A stretch of 36,468 bases of DNA, taken from Nitrospirota bacterium. Its GTDB lineage: Bacteria; Nitrospirota; Thermodesulfovibrionia; Thermodesulfovibrionales; UBA9159. The position numbers and the translations under genes were made by a program. Shown one piece after another: positions 8,309 to 15,692 of this stretch (position 1 is its first letter; each line of letters starts with the position of its first letter). The stretch is taken from assembly GCA_023475105.1 (NCBI GenBank), contig JAMCWJ010000060.1, positions 1-36,468 of the forward strand. The letters run 5' to 3'. Below the pieces are notes generated by a model. That model made no database searches, was not told where the DNA came from, and saw only the letters and a program-made list of their open reading frames with translations.

Positions 8309-9288
8309 CGAAGCAGCTCCCCCTTCAGATCTTCCCTGTCCGTTCCCTGCCCGTAGAGGATGATCCCGAGATTCCTCGCCTCGACAGAACATCGCCAAAG
8401 GTAATCCAGGATAAGGCCGGGACCGGGCGTGCTTCTGCCTGCCCGCCGCAAAAAAGCCGTCATTCCCCGGTAAAGGCTGTTCTCGACCTCGGTCGGGCCC
8501 GGGGTTTCGATCACTTCCCCGGTCAAAGTACGGACGAGGGGGATGACCCCGAAGAGGTCTTCCCGCGCGAAGACATCCCTCAGTCTCGCCTCAGCGATGC
8601 TTCCCCCCGACAAAAAACGGGGCGCGACTTTCATCTCCCACCTGAGGTATTTATAAAGGGTCATGATATTTCTCGCGTCGACAAGGCGCGAAAAAAAAGC
8701 CCTGATCACGGGATGGAGTCTCGATCCTCTGACATAGTCGAGATAGGTATTTGTTACGTGCAGCTCCATCGTTCTTATCCCTTTCGTGAGGAAGATTTCC
8801 TTCATCTGCCCGAACCCCGGCGCAAGCGAAACAAAGACTTTCCCGACGGCGCCTACCGTGTCGGCGACATCTCCGCCGCCGAGCAGGAGTTTCCTGAATC
8901 CCTTCGAAAAGAGGCTGTGGCCGAGGAGCTCTTCCATCCTTGTCATTTCACCGGCGGAGAGAAACCTGAGGCAAAAGAAAAGTGTCCTGAGCTCCGTGTA
9001 GAGGAAAAATGGCCTGAAAATTTCCCGCAGGCCCTCCTCCATCTGGCGGTATACCCACCGGTACTCGCGAAGAAGGCGCCGCCAGACGCCTTCGGGCGAG
9101 TTCTCCGCTCCTGCCCGCTCGAGCGAGGACAGGTAGTCGAGGGGCGTCTCAGAGGAGAGAAACGCCGCCCAGTCCGTGATGAGGGACGTCCGCCTGCCCC
9201 TGATCCTCGAAAGGAGATACTCGGCCGGGTATCCGCCTTCCCTTCCGCATTCCAGGATTTCCCCGCCCTTACGCATACTATACCGCAT
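8305..9288 (-). CDS. atpC: A/V-type ATPase subunit C (d-type)
   Basis: The subunit that joins the central stalk to the membrane rotor, about 327 residues and mainly helical, as expected. Recognisable features are FLYTELRTLFFCLRFL, NTYLDYVR, FFSRLVDARNIMTLYKYLRW and, near the end, EARNLGIILYGQ. The last resembles the conserved C-terminal EA-NLR-ILxG block of this family. The preferred start is the ATG at 9288, six bases after GGGGG and overlapping the end of subunit E by 11 bases; the ATG at 9276 is an alternative. Identity is supported by both sequence and position between E and F. Confidence 0.9.
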   Translation of the reverse strand: MRYSMRKGGEILECGREGGYPAEYLLSRIRGRRTSLITDWAAFLSSETPLDYLSSLERAGAENSPEGVWRRLLREYRWVYRQMEEGLREIFRPFFLYTELRTLFFCLRFLSAGEMTRMEELLGHSLFSKGFRKLLLGGGDVADTVGAVGKVFVSLAPGFGQMKEIFLTKGIRTMELHVTNTYLDYVRGSRLHPVIRAFFSRLVDARNIMTLYKYLRWEMKVAPRFLSGGSIAEARLRDVFAREDLFGVIPLVRTLTGEVIETPGPTEVENSLYRGMTAFLRRAGRSTPGPGLILDYLWRCSVEARNLGIILYGQGTDREDLKGELLR

Positions 9289-9901
9289 CAACTTCCCCCG
9301 GGTTCCGCGCCGGCCTCCCGCCCTTGTCCGGGGCCGTGCCGAGAAAGTCGTACACATCATTCATTATCCCGGGCAGCATCCCGGACCAGGCTTTTTCGAG
9401 CCTCTTTTCAAAAGTATTGACGACCCGTATCGTCCCTTTTCCCGCGATCACGTCGAGCCCGCCGCTTATACCGTCGTCGGGAGCAATCTCTGCCCCGGGG
9501 AAAAAGGCCTTTGCCATATCTCCGTCTTCTGCACGAACCCTCACCACTTCCCAGCAGAAGGAGGGAAGTTCCCCCACGAGGACTCCGAAAACATCCCCGT
9601 ACTTCTCATCTCTCAGGCAGGGAAGCGCGCGCACGGCAAACTGATACAGCCTCTCGGACAACTCCTTTTCCGCTGTCAGTCTTTTCGCCCTTGCAGTCCT
9701 TTCCGCCTCCGACAGGACCGCTTCCGCACCGGCCCTTGCGGCCGAGGAGAGTCCGAGTTCATATTCCTCCTCCAGCTTCCGGAGGTGCCTGTCTGCGCCG
9801 ACCCTGATCCTTTCCGCCTCCGCCTCTTCTTCGTCCCTGATCTTCCCGATCTTCTCCTGACATTCCTTTTCGAGGGCCTCGAGCAGCTCCCGGTAACTCA
9901 T
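9278..9901 (-). CDS. atpE: A/V-type ATPase subunit E
   Basis: Peripheral-stalk subunit E, 207 residues. The first 90 residues are a charged coiled coil (LLEALEKECQEKIGKIRDEEE and following). It pairs with the H/G subunit in known enzymes. The C-terminal domain has the beta-strand block GGLDVIAGKGTIRVVNTFEKRLE, which corresponds to the conserved G-V-DNTFE-RL region. The gene starts two bases after the proteolipid gene and overlaps subunit C. A weak GGTGAAG serves as ribosome-binding site. Confidence 0.93.
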   Translation of the reverse strand: MSYRELLEALEKECQEKIGKIRDEEEAEAERIRVGADRHLRKLEEEYELGLSSAARAGAEAVLSEAERTARAKRLTAEKELSERLYQFAVRALPCLRDEKYGDVFGVLVGELPSFCWEVVRVRAEDGDMAKAFFPGAEIAPDDGISGGLDVIAGKGTIRVVNTFEKRLEKAWSGMLPGIMNDVYDFLGTAPDKGGRPARNPGEVDAV

Positions 9902-9902
9902 T

Positions 9903-10121
9903 TCACTTCACCGTGAAGAGTATCATCGTAGCGATCACGAATCCCAGGATGACCATCGTCTCAGGGATCGCCAGAAGAATGATGATCGTGCCGCTCATCT
10001 CGGGCTTTTCCGCAAGGGTCCCTGCCCCTGCAGCCCCGATCCTGGACTGCGCCCATGCCGTTCCGATCGCAGAGAGCCCTATTGCAAGTGCAGCTGCAAA
10101 AGCGACCAATACCTTTTCCAT
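9903..10121 (-). CDS. atpK: A/V-type ATPase proteolipid subunit K (c ring)
   Basis: A 72-residue membrane hairpin that forms the ion-carrying rotor ring. Helix 1 ends in GTAWAQSRIGAAGAG, and helix 2 contains the ion-binding glutamate in AIPETMVILGFVIATMIL. This arrangement resembles the short c subunit of the Thermus enzyme, which argues for a single-hairpin, one-carboxylate type. The ion (proton or sodium) is not settled: a glutamine in helix 1 and T after E in helix 2 are present, so sodium cannot be excluded. A longer frame to 10238 is rejected because AAGGAGGGAG lies directly before the ATG at 10121. The strong site fits the high copy number needed for this subunit. Confidence 0.95.
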   Translation of the reverse strand: MEKVLVAFAAALAIGLSAIGTAWAQSRIGAAGAGTLAEKPEMSGTIIILLAIPETMVILGFVIATMILFTVK

Positions 10122-10167
10122 ATTCTCCCTCCTTGTGACCGAGGCCCTTCCCCGGACCGCGGTCGAT

Positions 10168-12051
10168 TTAACTCTCTTTCTTGAATGGCGCGAACCTCCT
10201 CCCCCCGTGCTCCACGAACTTGCTGAAGAACTCGACATAGTGCAGCCTGAGGGAATGAATCGTAGGGGAGAAAACCCCCAGGACGATATTGATGGTATGT
10301 AGCAAGCCCGCGGCGATCACCCCGATGACGACATCCCCCATCATCCCCGCCATCCGGTTCGCTACAAAAGCGAGAAGGACCGAGGCAAGACCGATCGCCA
10401 TTATCCTGGCATACGAGACGATATTGCCGATGCTCTTCAGCAACTCAAGGGGCGCCAGCAGTCCTCCCGTAAAGAAGAGCAGCGGCGTGAGCACCAGAAT
10501 CACGATAATCACCGGTTTCGACAAGAGCCAGGGAAAGGGCTTGAAGAACGAAGCGATAAGCACGATGATGCAGAAGATCAGGAGGACATTCAGGAGCTTG
10601 AATGCCGCTTCCTTTTTCGCCTTTTTCTTCATGGCCGATGTGAGGCCGAGGACAAGACCGAGGACGACGTGCACCACCCCTACGGACAATGAGAAGTACA
10701 GCATCGGGATAACGGCATGGCGCCTCTCGACGCAGAGGGGTTCAAGACCGAAGAGGGCGGTGCCGAGTTCTCCGAAGAACTCCCCGAAAAGGATGCCGAA
10801 GAAGATCGCGTAGAGGGAACTTATGAGCAGTATCTTCGCTCCGTCCCTGATATCGCCCTTCTTCCTGAAGACCCGCTTCAGCGTGAGGGAAAGGGCGAGG
10901 AGAATCAACCCGTAACCGGCGTCTCCGAGGATCATCCCGAAAAAGACGGGGAAAAATACGCCGATGAAGGGCGTGGGATCGAAGGAGGTGTATTTCGGCA
11001 GGGGAAGCATTTTTACGAGGAGCTCGAAAGGCTTGAAATAGCCCCGGTTCCTCAGGACGATGGGGACCCTGTCGAGGTCCTCTTCGAGCATCTCCTTCTC
11101 CTCGATCGCGACCTTGCCCGAGAAGGCGCCGAGCAGGCTTTTCCTCAACCTTTCGACGTCCCCTGAGGGCATCCACCCGTTTATGAAAAAACACATCCTC
11201 GTCTCGAATACCCAGGCAGTCGCCTTGAGAAGCGAAAGCCTCTCGTCCGTCCACTCTTTCACTCTCTTGTAGATCGGCAGCCATCTCGTCGAGAATTTTT
11301 TCGTTTCGCCGGTTATCCAGTCGATCTCCGCCTCTACGGCGGCAGCCCGTTCTTTCACGTAGGAAAGCTTTTCCGCAAAGGTGAGATCGGCGACCGCAGG
11401 GGGGAAGCGGAGTTCGGGGACGTGTTCGTCACTGAGGGACTTCTTCACCTTTTCGGAGATGCCCTTCTCCACGGTAATCAGCCCCACAATGGTGCCGTCC
11501 TCCTCTGTCTCCGTCAACAGCTCGAACCTGAAATCCGTCAGCCGCGAGATCAGCTCCCTGAGGCGTCCGATCATCTGCGGCTCCTTTATCGTGAGTCCGA
11601 TAAAGTCGAGGTCCGGCGTTTCGCGCACACTTCCGAGAAGCGAGGAGATGGTCGCGAGAAAAAGAAGGTACCGTTTGAGCTCTGCCGCCTCCTTCTGCAG
11701 TCCCTCTTTCCGCTGATGCAGGTCCCTGCATGCGGCGCAGTGCTTCTCCATGGTCTTGCTGATCGTATCGATGACCGGGAGCGGCTCGATATAACTCTTC
11801 CTGACTTCCACCGGCGGAAGGTACGAAAAGAGCTCTTCCAATCTCGTCCTGAGATTCTCGAGAAACAGCACTTCCGAGAGGGAGGTCTCATCGGGCAGGA
11901 AAGAAGTCACGTGCCCCTCGCACCCCTTGTCGATGAACCCGACGGCGGCGGGTTCGATCTGGAATATGCCCAGGTCTTTGAGGAGTGAAAGTGCGGCCTC
12001 GAGCAGACCCTTCGGGCCGATGATCTCGACCTTGGACATCTTTACGATCAC
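10168..12051 (-). CDS. atpI: A/V-type ATPase subunit I (a subunit)
   Basis: Membrane stator subunit of 627 residues. The first half is a soluble coiled-coil arm and the second half has about eight membrane helices. The ion half-channel segment SYARIMAIGLASVLLAFVAN contains the conserved arginine, and HSLRLHYVEFFSKF near the C terminus is diagnostic. FFPVFFGMILGDAGYGL marks the first membrane helices. The start is a GTG giving MIVKMSKVEIIG, which fits the usual N terminus of the family; the ATG four codons later is a possible alternative. Neither has a clear ribosome-binding site. The gene lies 111 bases after subunit H and 46 bases before subunit K. Confidence 0.95.
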   Translation of the reverse strand: MIVKMSKVEIIGPKGLLEAALSLLKDLGIFQIEPAAVGFIDKGCEGHVTSFLPDETSLSEVLFLENLRTRLEELFSYLPPVEVRKSYIEPLPVIDTISKTMEKHCAACRDLHQRKEGLQKEAAELKRYLLFLATISSLLGSVRETPDLDFIGLTIKEPQMIGRLRELISRLTDFRFELLTETEEDGTIVGLITVEKGISEKVKKSLSDEHVPELRFPPAVADLTFAEKLSYVKERAAAVEAEIDWITGETKKFSTRWLPIYKRVKEWTDERLSLLKATAWVFETRMCFFINGWMPSGDVERLRKSLLGAFSGKVAIEEKEMLEEDLDRVPIVLRNRGYFKPFELLVKMLPLPKYTSFDPTPFIGVFFPVFFGMILGDAGYGLILLALSLTLKRVFRKKGDIRDGAKILLISSLYAIFFGILFGEFFGELGTALFGLEPLCVERRHAVIPMLYFSLSVGVVHVVLGLVLGLTSAMKKKAKKEAAFKLLNVLLIFCIIVLIASFFKPFPWLLSKPVIIVILVLTPLLFFTGGLLAPLELLKSIGNIVSYARIMAIGLASVLLAFVANRMAGMMGDVVIGVIAAGLLHTINIVLGVFSPTIHSLRLHYVEFFSKFVEHGGRRFAPFKKES

Positions 12052-12162
12052 GGCACGCCCGCGTTTCCGGCGCCGTCCCGGGCAAGACTGCTTTCCCCCG
12101 GGGCTTTTCCCTGCCCAGACCGAAACCTCGTTAGAGAGGAAATTCCCTTGAAGCGCAAGGCA

Positions 12163-12495
12163 TCATTCCCCCGGTAGTATCCGTGCAACATGTTTCATTA
12201 CTATCCGCATCAGGGTCTCCTCGCTGATCGCGCCGAGGCCCTCAGCCCACGCCTCCGATTGACGGATAATCGCGGCGGCCTTCCTCTCGGGACCGTCCTT
12301 TATTCCTTCAGCCTTCTGCCCGTAAGTCTTTTTCAGCAGTTCCTCCTCCCGTGCGATCTTCTCTTCCGTCGCCTTCCTCACTTCTTCCAGCCGTTCGAGG
12401 GATTCGCTCTTTTCCTGTCTGAGCCTTTCCTGGACTTCCTTTTCGAACGCAATGATCCTGCTTAGGATATCCCGTTCCTGCTCCACGGCGATCAC
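12163..12495 (-). CDS. atpH: A/V-type ATPase subunit H/G (peripheral stalk coiled coil)
   Basis: A 110-residue, highly charged coiled-coil protein (EKEVQERLRQEKSESLERLE and similar heptads). Size and position immediately before subunit I match the H/G peripheral-stalk subunit that pairs with E. Sequence alone is low-complexity, so the call relies strongly on gene order. The GTG start overlaps the glgC stop (GTGA), coupling the two genes. Confidence 0.82.
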   Translation of the reverse strand: MIAVEQERDILSRIIAFEKEVQERLRQEKSESLERLEEVRKATEEKIAREEELLKKTYGQKAEGIKDGPERKAAAIIRQSEAWAEGLGAISEETLMRIVMKHVARILPGE

Positions 12496-13712
12496 CTCAT
12501 GCCCCTGCCCGGTCTCCCTCCCCTCGGAAGAATCGCGATTCCCGACGCATCGACATGACAGCCCAGGCGGTCGGCTTCAGGGTTGAAGCCTATCTGTTCA
12601 TTTTCCCCCACGATATTGTGCTTGTCCACGATCACCCTGCGGAGGCTGCATCCTTTTTTCAGGACCGCGTGGTCCATGATGATGCAGTCTTCCACGCTCA
12701 CTCCGTTTTCGATCGTCACTCCGCTCCGGACGACCGAGTTGCGTATCTTCGCTCTGTGGATCAACACTCCCTCGGCTATGATGCTGTTGCGTATGTCGCC
12801 CTTCAGTATCTTGGTAGAAGGCCCTTCGTACCCCGAGGGATGGATACTCCATTGAGGGTTGTCAAGCTCGAAGAGCGGCTTTTCTCCCAGCATGTCCATA
12901 TGGGCGTCGAAAAAAGCCCTTATCGTACCGACGTCCCTCCAGTATCCCTCCTCCTCGCCCGGCGCTGTGCCCGGGATTACGTTCGTCGCAAAGTCATAGG
13001 CAAAGACCTTTCCCGATTCGACGAGATCGGGTATGACATGGGAGCCGAAATCGTGCTGCTTTTTTCTCTGCGCCTTCCCCAGGGCGTCCAGGAGAACATC
13101 TTTGTTGAAGATATAATTTCCCATCGAGACATAGGCCCGCGTCGGGTCGTCCGGCATCGGCGTCGGTTTTTTCGGCTTTTCCTGAAACCCGACGATCCTT
13201 CTCTCGCTGTCGGTCAGGATCACGCCGAAGGCGGAGGCATCTTCGATCGACACAGGCCGCGTAGCCACAGAAACGAACGCCTCCTTACGAAGATGGAAAT
13301 CGATCATCTGCCTGATGTCCATCCTGTAAATATGGTCGGCGCCGAACACGACGACCAGCCCGGGGTCGTGCTCGCGTATGAGATTGACGTTCTGAAAGAC
13401 CGCGTCGGCCGTCCCCTGGAACCATTCCGGACCCATCCTCATCTGCGGCGGCACGGCCGTCACAAAATGGTCCTTCATCACCGACGACAGAACCCAGTTG
13501 CGCCTGACGTGCTCGATCAGCGACTGCGATTTGTACTGGACAAGGAGATAGATCGAATAAATGCGGGAATTGATCAGGTTGCTCAGCACGAAATCGACTA
13601 TCCTGTACCGCCCGCCGAAAGGGACGGACGGCTTTGAACGAAAGGAAGTGAGAGGAAAGAGCCTTTCCCCCTTCCCTCCTCCCAACACAAAGGCGAGGAT
13701 CTTGGGCTGCAT
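12492..13712 (-). CDS. glgC: Glucose-1-phosphate adenylyltransferase
   Basis: ADP-glucose pyrophosphorylase, the committed step of bacterial glycogen synthesis, 406 residues. It shows VLGGGKGERLFPLT, SKPSVPFGGRYRIVDFVLSN, FGADHIYRMD and GFQEKPKKP, then a C-terminal left-handed beta-helix with repeated hexapeptides (NSIIAEGVLIHRAKIRNSVV). AGGAGGT precedes the ATG by about six bases. It is cotranscribed with the ATPase: its stop overlaps the start of subunit H. No other glycogen gene is present nearby. Placing a storage-carbohydrate enzyme that consumes ATP at the head of an ATPase operon is unusual. Confidence 0.96.
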   Translation of the reverse strand: MQPKILAFVLGGGKGERLFPLTSFRSKPSVPFGGRYRIVDFVLSNLINSRIYSIYLLVQYKSQSLIEHVRRNWVLSSVMKDHFVTAVPPQMRMGPEWFQGTADAVFQNVNLIREHDPGLVVVFGADHIYRMDIRQMIDFHLRKEAFVSVATRPVSIEDASAFGVILTDSERRIVGFQEKPKKPTPMPDDPTRAYVSMGNYIFNKDVLLDALGKAQRKKQHDFGSHVIPDLVESGKVFAYDFATNVIPGTAPGEEEGYWRDVGTIRAFFDAHMDMLGEKPLFELDNPQWSIHPSGYEGPSTKILKGDIRNSIIAEGVLIHRAKIRNSVVRSGVTIENGVSVEDCIIMDHAVLKKGCSLRRVIVDKHNIVGENEQIGFNPEADRLGCHVDASGIAILPRGGRPGRGMR

Positions 13713-13741
13713 GCATACCTCCTAAACTGCCGTATTCCTCT

Positions 13742-13954
13742 TCATCGGTTCATTGATTCGATCCGCGCGCGGACACGCAGGCGAAAGAGGCCCCCGATCG
13801 ACAACAGAAAAGCCACAGTGAGGATAGCGGCATCCGCGGGGACGCCGAGCGGCTTGTGTGAAGGACCCATCACCCTTCCATGGCCTTTCCCACACAGCGC
13901 CTTCCCTCGGGTCCGGACTCCCTTCATCCAGGTTTCCTCTGCGGTATGCGCCAT
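13742..13954 (-). CDS. Small hypothetical protein in the glgC leader
   Basis: A 70-residue frame lying between the predicted operon promoter and glgC, 29 bases before the glgC start. It contains one hydrophobic stretch (AAILTVAFLLSIGGLF) followed by a basic tail, so it could be a small membrane protein. AAAGGAT lies directly before the ATG, closer than ideal for a ribosome-binding site. No family is recognised. It may be a real small gene, a leader peptide or a chance frame in a 250-base leader. Confidence 0.35.
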   Translation of the reverse strand: MAHTAEETWMKGVRTRGKALCGKGHGRVMGPSHKPLGVPADAAILTVAFLLSIGGLFRLRVRARIESMNR

Positions 13955-13971
13955 ATCCTTTGATTACTTAT

Positions 13972-14000
13972 AGTATAAATGCTGAAATGCAGATGGTCAA
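13972..14000 (-). promoter_or_regulatory. sigma70-type promoter of the glgC/V-ATPase operon
   Basis: On the minus strand TTGACC (13995-14000), a 17-base spacer and TATACT (13972-13977). The predicted transcript starts near 13965 and would run through the small ORF, glgC and ATPase subunits H to A. Confidence 0.65.
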
Positions 14001-14042
14001 GAAAAGGGGAAAGGCGGAATGGCTTTTTAGCTTCCCTCCGGG

Positions 14043-14048
14043 TATAAT
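14043..14048 (+). promoter_or_regulatory. -10 element candidate for yajQ
   Basis: A perfect TATAAT 37 bases before the yajQ ATG. No convincing -35 hexamer is present at 16-18 bases, so this is tentative. Confidence 0.4.
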
Positions 14049-14084
14049 TGAGGCAGATACGGGACAGAAACCTGGGAGGCACTC

Positions 14085-14582
14085 ATGGCTGATGAACATT
14101 TTTTTGATATTGTCTGCGATGTGGACATGCAGGAGGCGCTGAATGCCGTGCAGCAGGCGATGAAGGAGATACAGCAACGCTTCGATTTCAAAGGGAGCAA
14201 AAGCACAATCGAACTCGACAAGGGAAAGGGAATTATCACGCTCGTTTCCGACGACGAGGCGAAACTCAGGAGCGTCACCGACATCCTGCAGTCGAAACTC
14301 GTGAAACGGGGCATCTCCCTGAAGGCGCTCAGTTACGGCAAGGTCGAGGCTGCAGCCGGAAGCACGGTCCGCCAGGTCATTACGCTTCAGCAGGGGATTC
14401 CCCAGGACAAGGCAAAGGAGATCGTGAAGCTGATAAAGGACCTCAAGCTGAAGGTGAGCGCCGAGATACAGAAGGACCAGGTGCGCGTGAGGGCGAAAAA
14501 GATCGACGACCTGCAGACGATCATCGCAAAACTCAAGGAGAAGGACTTCGGCATACACCTCCAGTTTTCGAACTACCGTTAG
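14085..14582 (+). CDS. yajQ: YajQ family nucleotide-binding protein
   Basis: A 165-residue cytoplasmic protein made of two ferredoxin-like repeats, full length for the family. It begins with FFDIVCDVDMQEALNAV and contains QRFDFKGSKSTIEL, GKVEAAAGSTVRQ, VSAEIQKDQVRV and the end FGIHLQFSNYR, all diagnostic of YajQ. Members bind nucleotides, and a Xanthomonas homologue binds cyclic di-GMP and acts in virulence-gene control. GGGAGG lies ahead of the ATG. It stands alone, divergent from the glgC operon. The next visible coding trace is a dead HD-GYP (cyclic di-GMP phosphodiesterase) fragment on the opposite strand. Confidence 0.96.
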   Translation: MADEHFFDIVCDVDMQEALNAVQQAMKEIQQRFDFKGSKSTIELDKGKGIITLVSDDEAKLRSVTDILQSKLVKRGISLKALSYGKVEAAAGSTVRQVITLQQGIPQDKAKEIVKLIKDLKLKVSAEIQKDQVRVRAKKIDDLQTIIAKLKEKDFGIHLQFSNYR

Positions 14583-14612
14583 GGGGAAGACGTTTCCGCA
14601 CGCGCCATGACA

Positions 14613-14789
14613 TTAACACGCTATCTTTTCGGTCAAATCCTTCAGTTCGCCCGAGGCCCTGAGAAAGGCATCGACCACGGCAGGGTCGAAGAAACTCCCC
14701 GAGGACCTCACGATTTCTTTTTCGGCTTTATCGAAGCGCACCGCCTCCCGGTAGGGCCTTTTTACGGTGAGGGCGTCGAGCGGTTCTGC
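14613..14789 (-). pseudogene. 3' remnant of an HD-GYP domain gene
   Basis: The minus strand encodes PLDALTVKRPYREAVRF, then GSFFDPAVVDAFLRA, and ends at a TAA at 14613. This matches the C-terminal end of HD-GYP phosphodiesterases (FDALTSxRPYR and the GTHFDP-VV-AFL segment). The frame runs into an in-frame TAG at 14790, and no HD or GYP motif can be found upstream, so only about 58 codons remain. It is a decayed fragment, not a gene. Confidence 0.7.
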
Positions 14790-15148
14790 CTAATCGCCGC
14801 TTCGCACTTGTTGCAATACGTTTTTTCCTGCTGCTCCTGCATCGCCGCTCACGCTGGGGAAACTTCTTTCCCCTCCCGGGAATTCTCCGCGCACCGGCAA
14901 CTGCGCCACTCCTTCTCATCCAAAGCGTAGCTTACCGATTGCAAATGTCAATCGCCGAATTGCCGTCAAAATCCACCATCACCTCTGCGTGAAGATGCAT
15001 TCGAACGGCTTCAGCGGGCCGAAGGCACGGCGCCTCGGAGCAAAGCGAGAAAGCGAGATGAGAGAGAATGCCGTCCTCACGCAGTACGAGTTCTTATTGA
15101 CGGTGAATTCAGAATTGCCCGCTGCGCGCACGGGCGCCCCTCTCCAAA
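14790..15148. other. Non-coding stretch with no identified gene
   Basis: No convincing protein or RNA gene is seen. Short minus-strand frames near 14820-14930 contain a few paired cysteines (for example YCNKCEAAIRQN), which may be further debris next to the HD-GYP remnant. An 8-base inverted repeat, CTGCGTGA at 14985-14992 with TCACGCAG at 15077-15084, has no assigned role. Confidence 0.4.
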
Positions 15149-15176
15149 TTGACAAGTCCCTTCAAAGAACTATAAT
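15149..15176 (+). promoter_or_regulatory. Near-consensus sigma70-type promoter
   Basis: Perfect TTGACA (15149-15154) and perfect TATAAT (15171-15176) separated by 16 bases. Transcription would begin near 15183, about 59 bases before the start of the [2Fe-2S] subunit gene, and would serve the molybdenum hydroxylase operon. Confidence 0.8.
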
Positions 15177-15241
15177 GAAAAAATAATGGGCGAATCGGTC
15201 CTGGCGGATACGGAATCCGGAACTGAAGCAAGGGGGCAGCT

Positions 15242-15688
15242 ATGATTCATCTCGAGATCAATGGAACGCGCCATATGGTCGACGTCAGTCCGGAGGTGCC
15301 GCTCCTCTGGGTCATACGGGAGCACCTGAAACTGACCGGAACGAAGTACGGCTGCGGTATAGGCTTGTGCGGCTCCTGCACGGTGCACATCGACGGCGAG
15401 GCCCGGAGGTCCTGCCAGGTCCCTGTGGGCGACGCCGAGGGGAAGAAGATCGTCACGATAGAAGGCATTCCCGAAAGCCATCCCGTCAAGAAAGCGTGGG
15501 TCCGGGAGCAGGTGCCCCAGTGCGGCTATTGCCAATCCGGCCAGATCATGCAGGCGATCGCCCTGCTCTCGGAAGACGCCAACCCCTCAGAGAAAAAGAT
15601 CATCGACACGATGGAGGGCAATCTCTGCCGCTGCGGCACCTACCTCTCGATCAAACGCGCCGTACGTTCCGCGGCAAAGGAGGGCTAA
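15242..15688 (+). CDS. [2Fe-2S] subunit of a molybdenum hydroxylase (IorA/CoxS type)
   Basis: A 148-residue iron-sulfur subunit that passes electrons from the molybdenum centre. The plant-type [2Fe-2S] site is C38, C43, C46 and C58 (GCGIGLCGSC). The second, helical-domain site is C94, C97, C129 and C131 (CGYC and CRC). Spacing and length match the small subunits of isoquinoline 1-oxidoreductase and related aldehyde oxidases. AAGGGGGC precedes the ATG. The large subunit begins four bases after the stop. There is no separate FAD subunit, which fits the Ior type that hands electrons to a cytochrome or other carrier. Confidence 0.95.
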   Translation: MIHLEINGTRHMVDVSPEVPLLWVIREHLKLTGTKYGCGIGLCGSCTVHIDGEARRSCQVPVGDAEGKKIVTIEGIPESHPVKKAWVREQVPQCGYCQSGQIMQAIALLSEDANPSEKKIIDTMEGNLCRCGTYLSIKRAVRSAAKEG

Positions 15689-15692
15689 GGCC

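Noticed and set aside
14607..14930. A 107-codon plus-strand frame after yajQ
   Set aside because: It is opposite the HD-GYP remnant, lacks a ribosome-binding site and shows no family resemblance.
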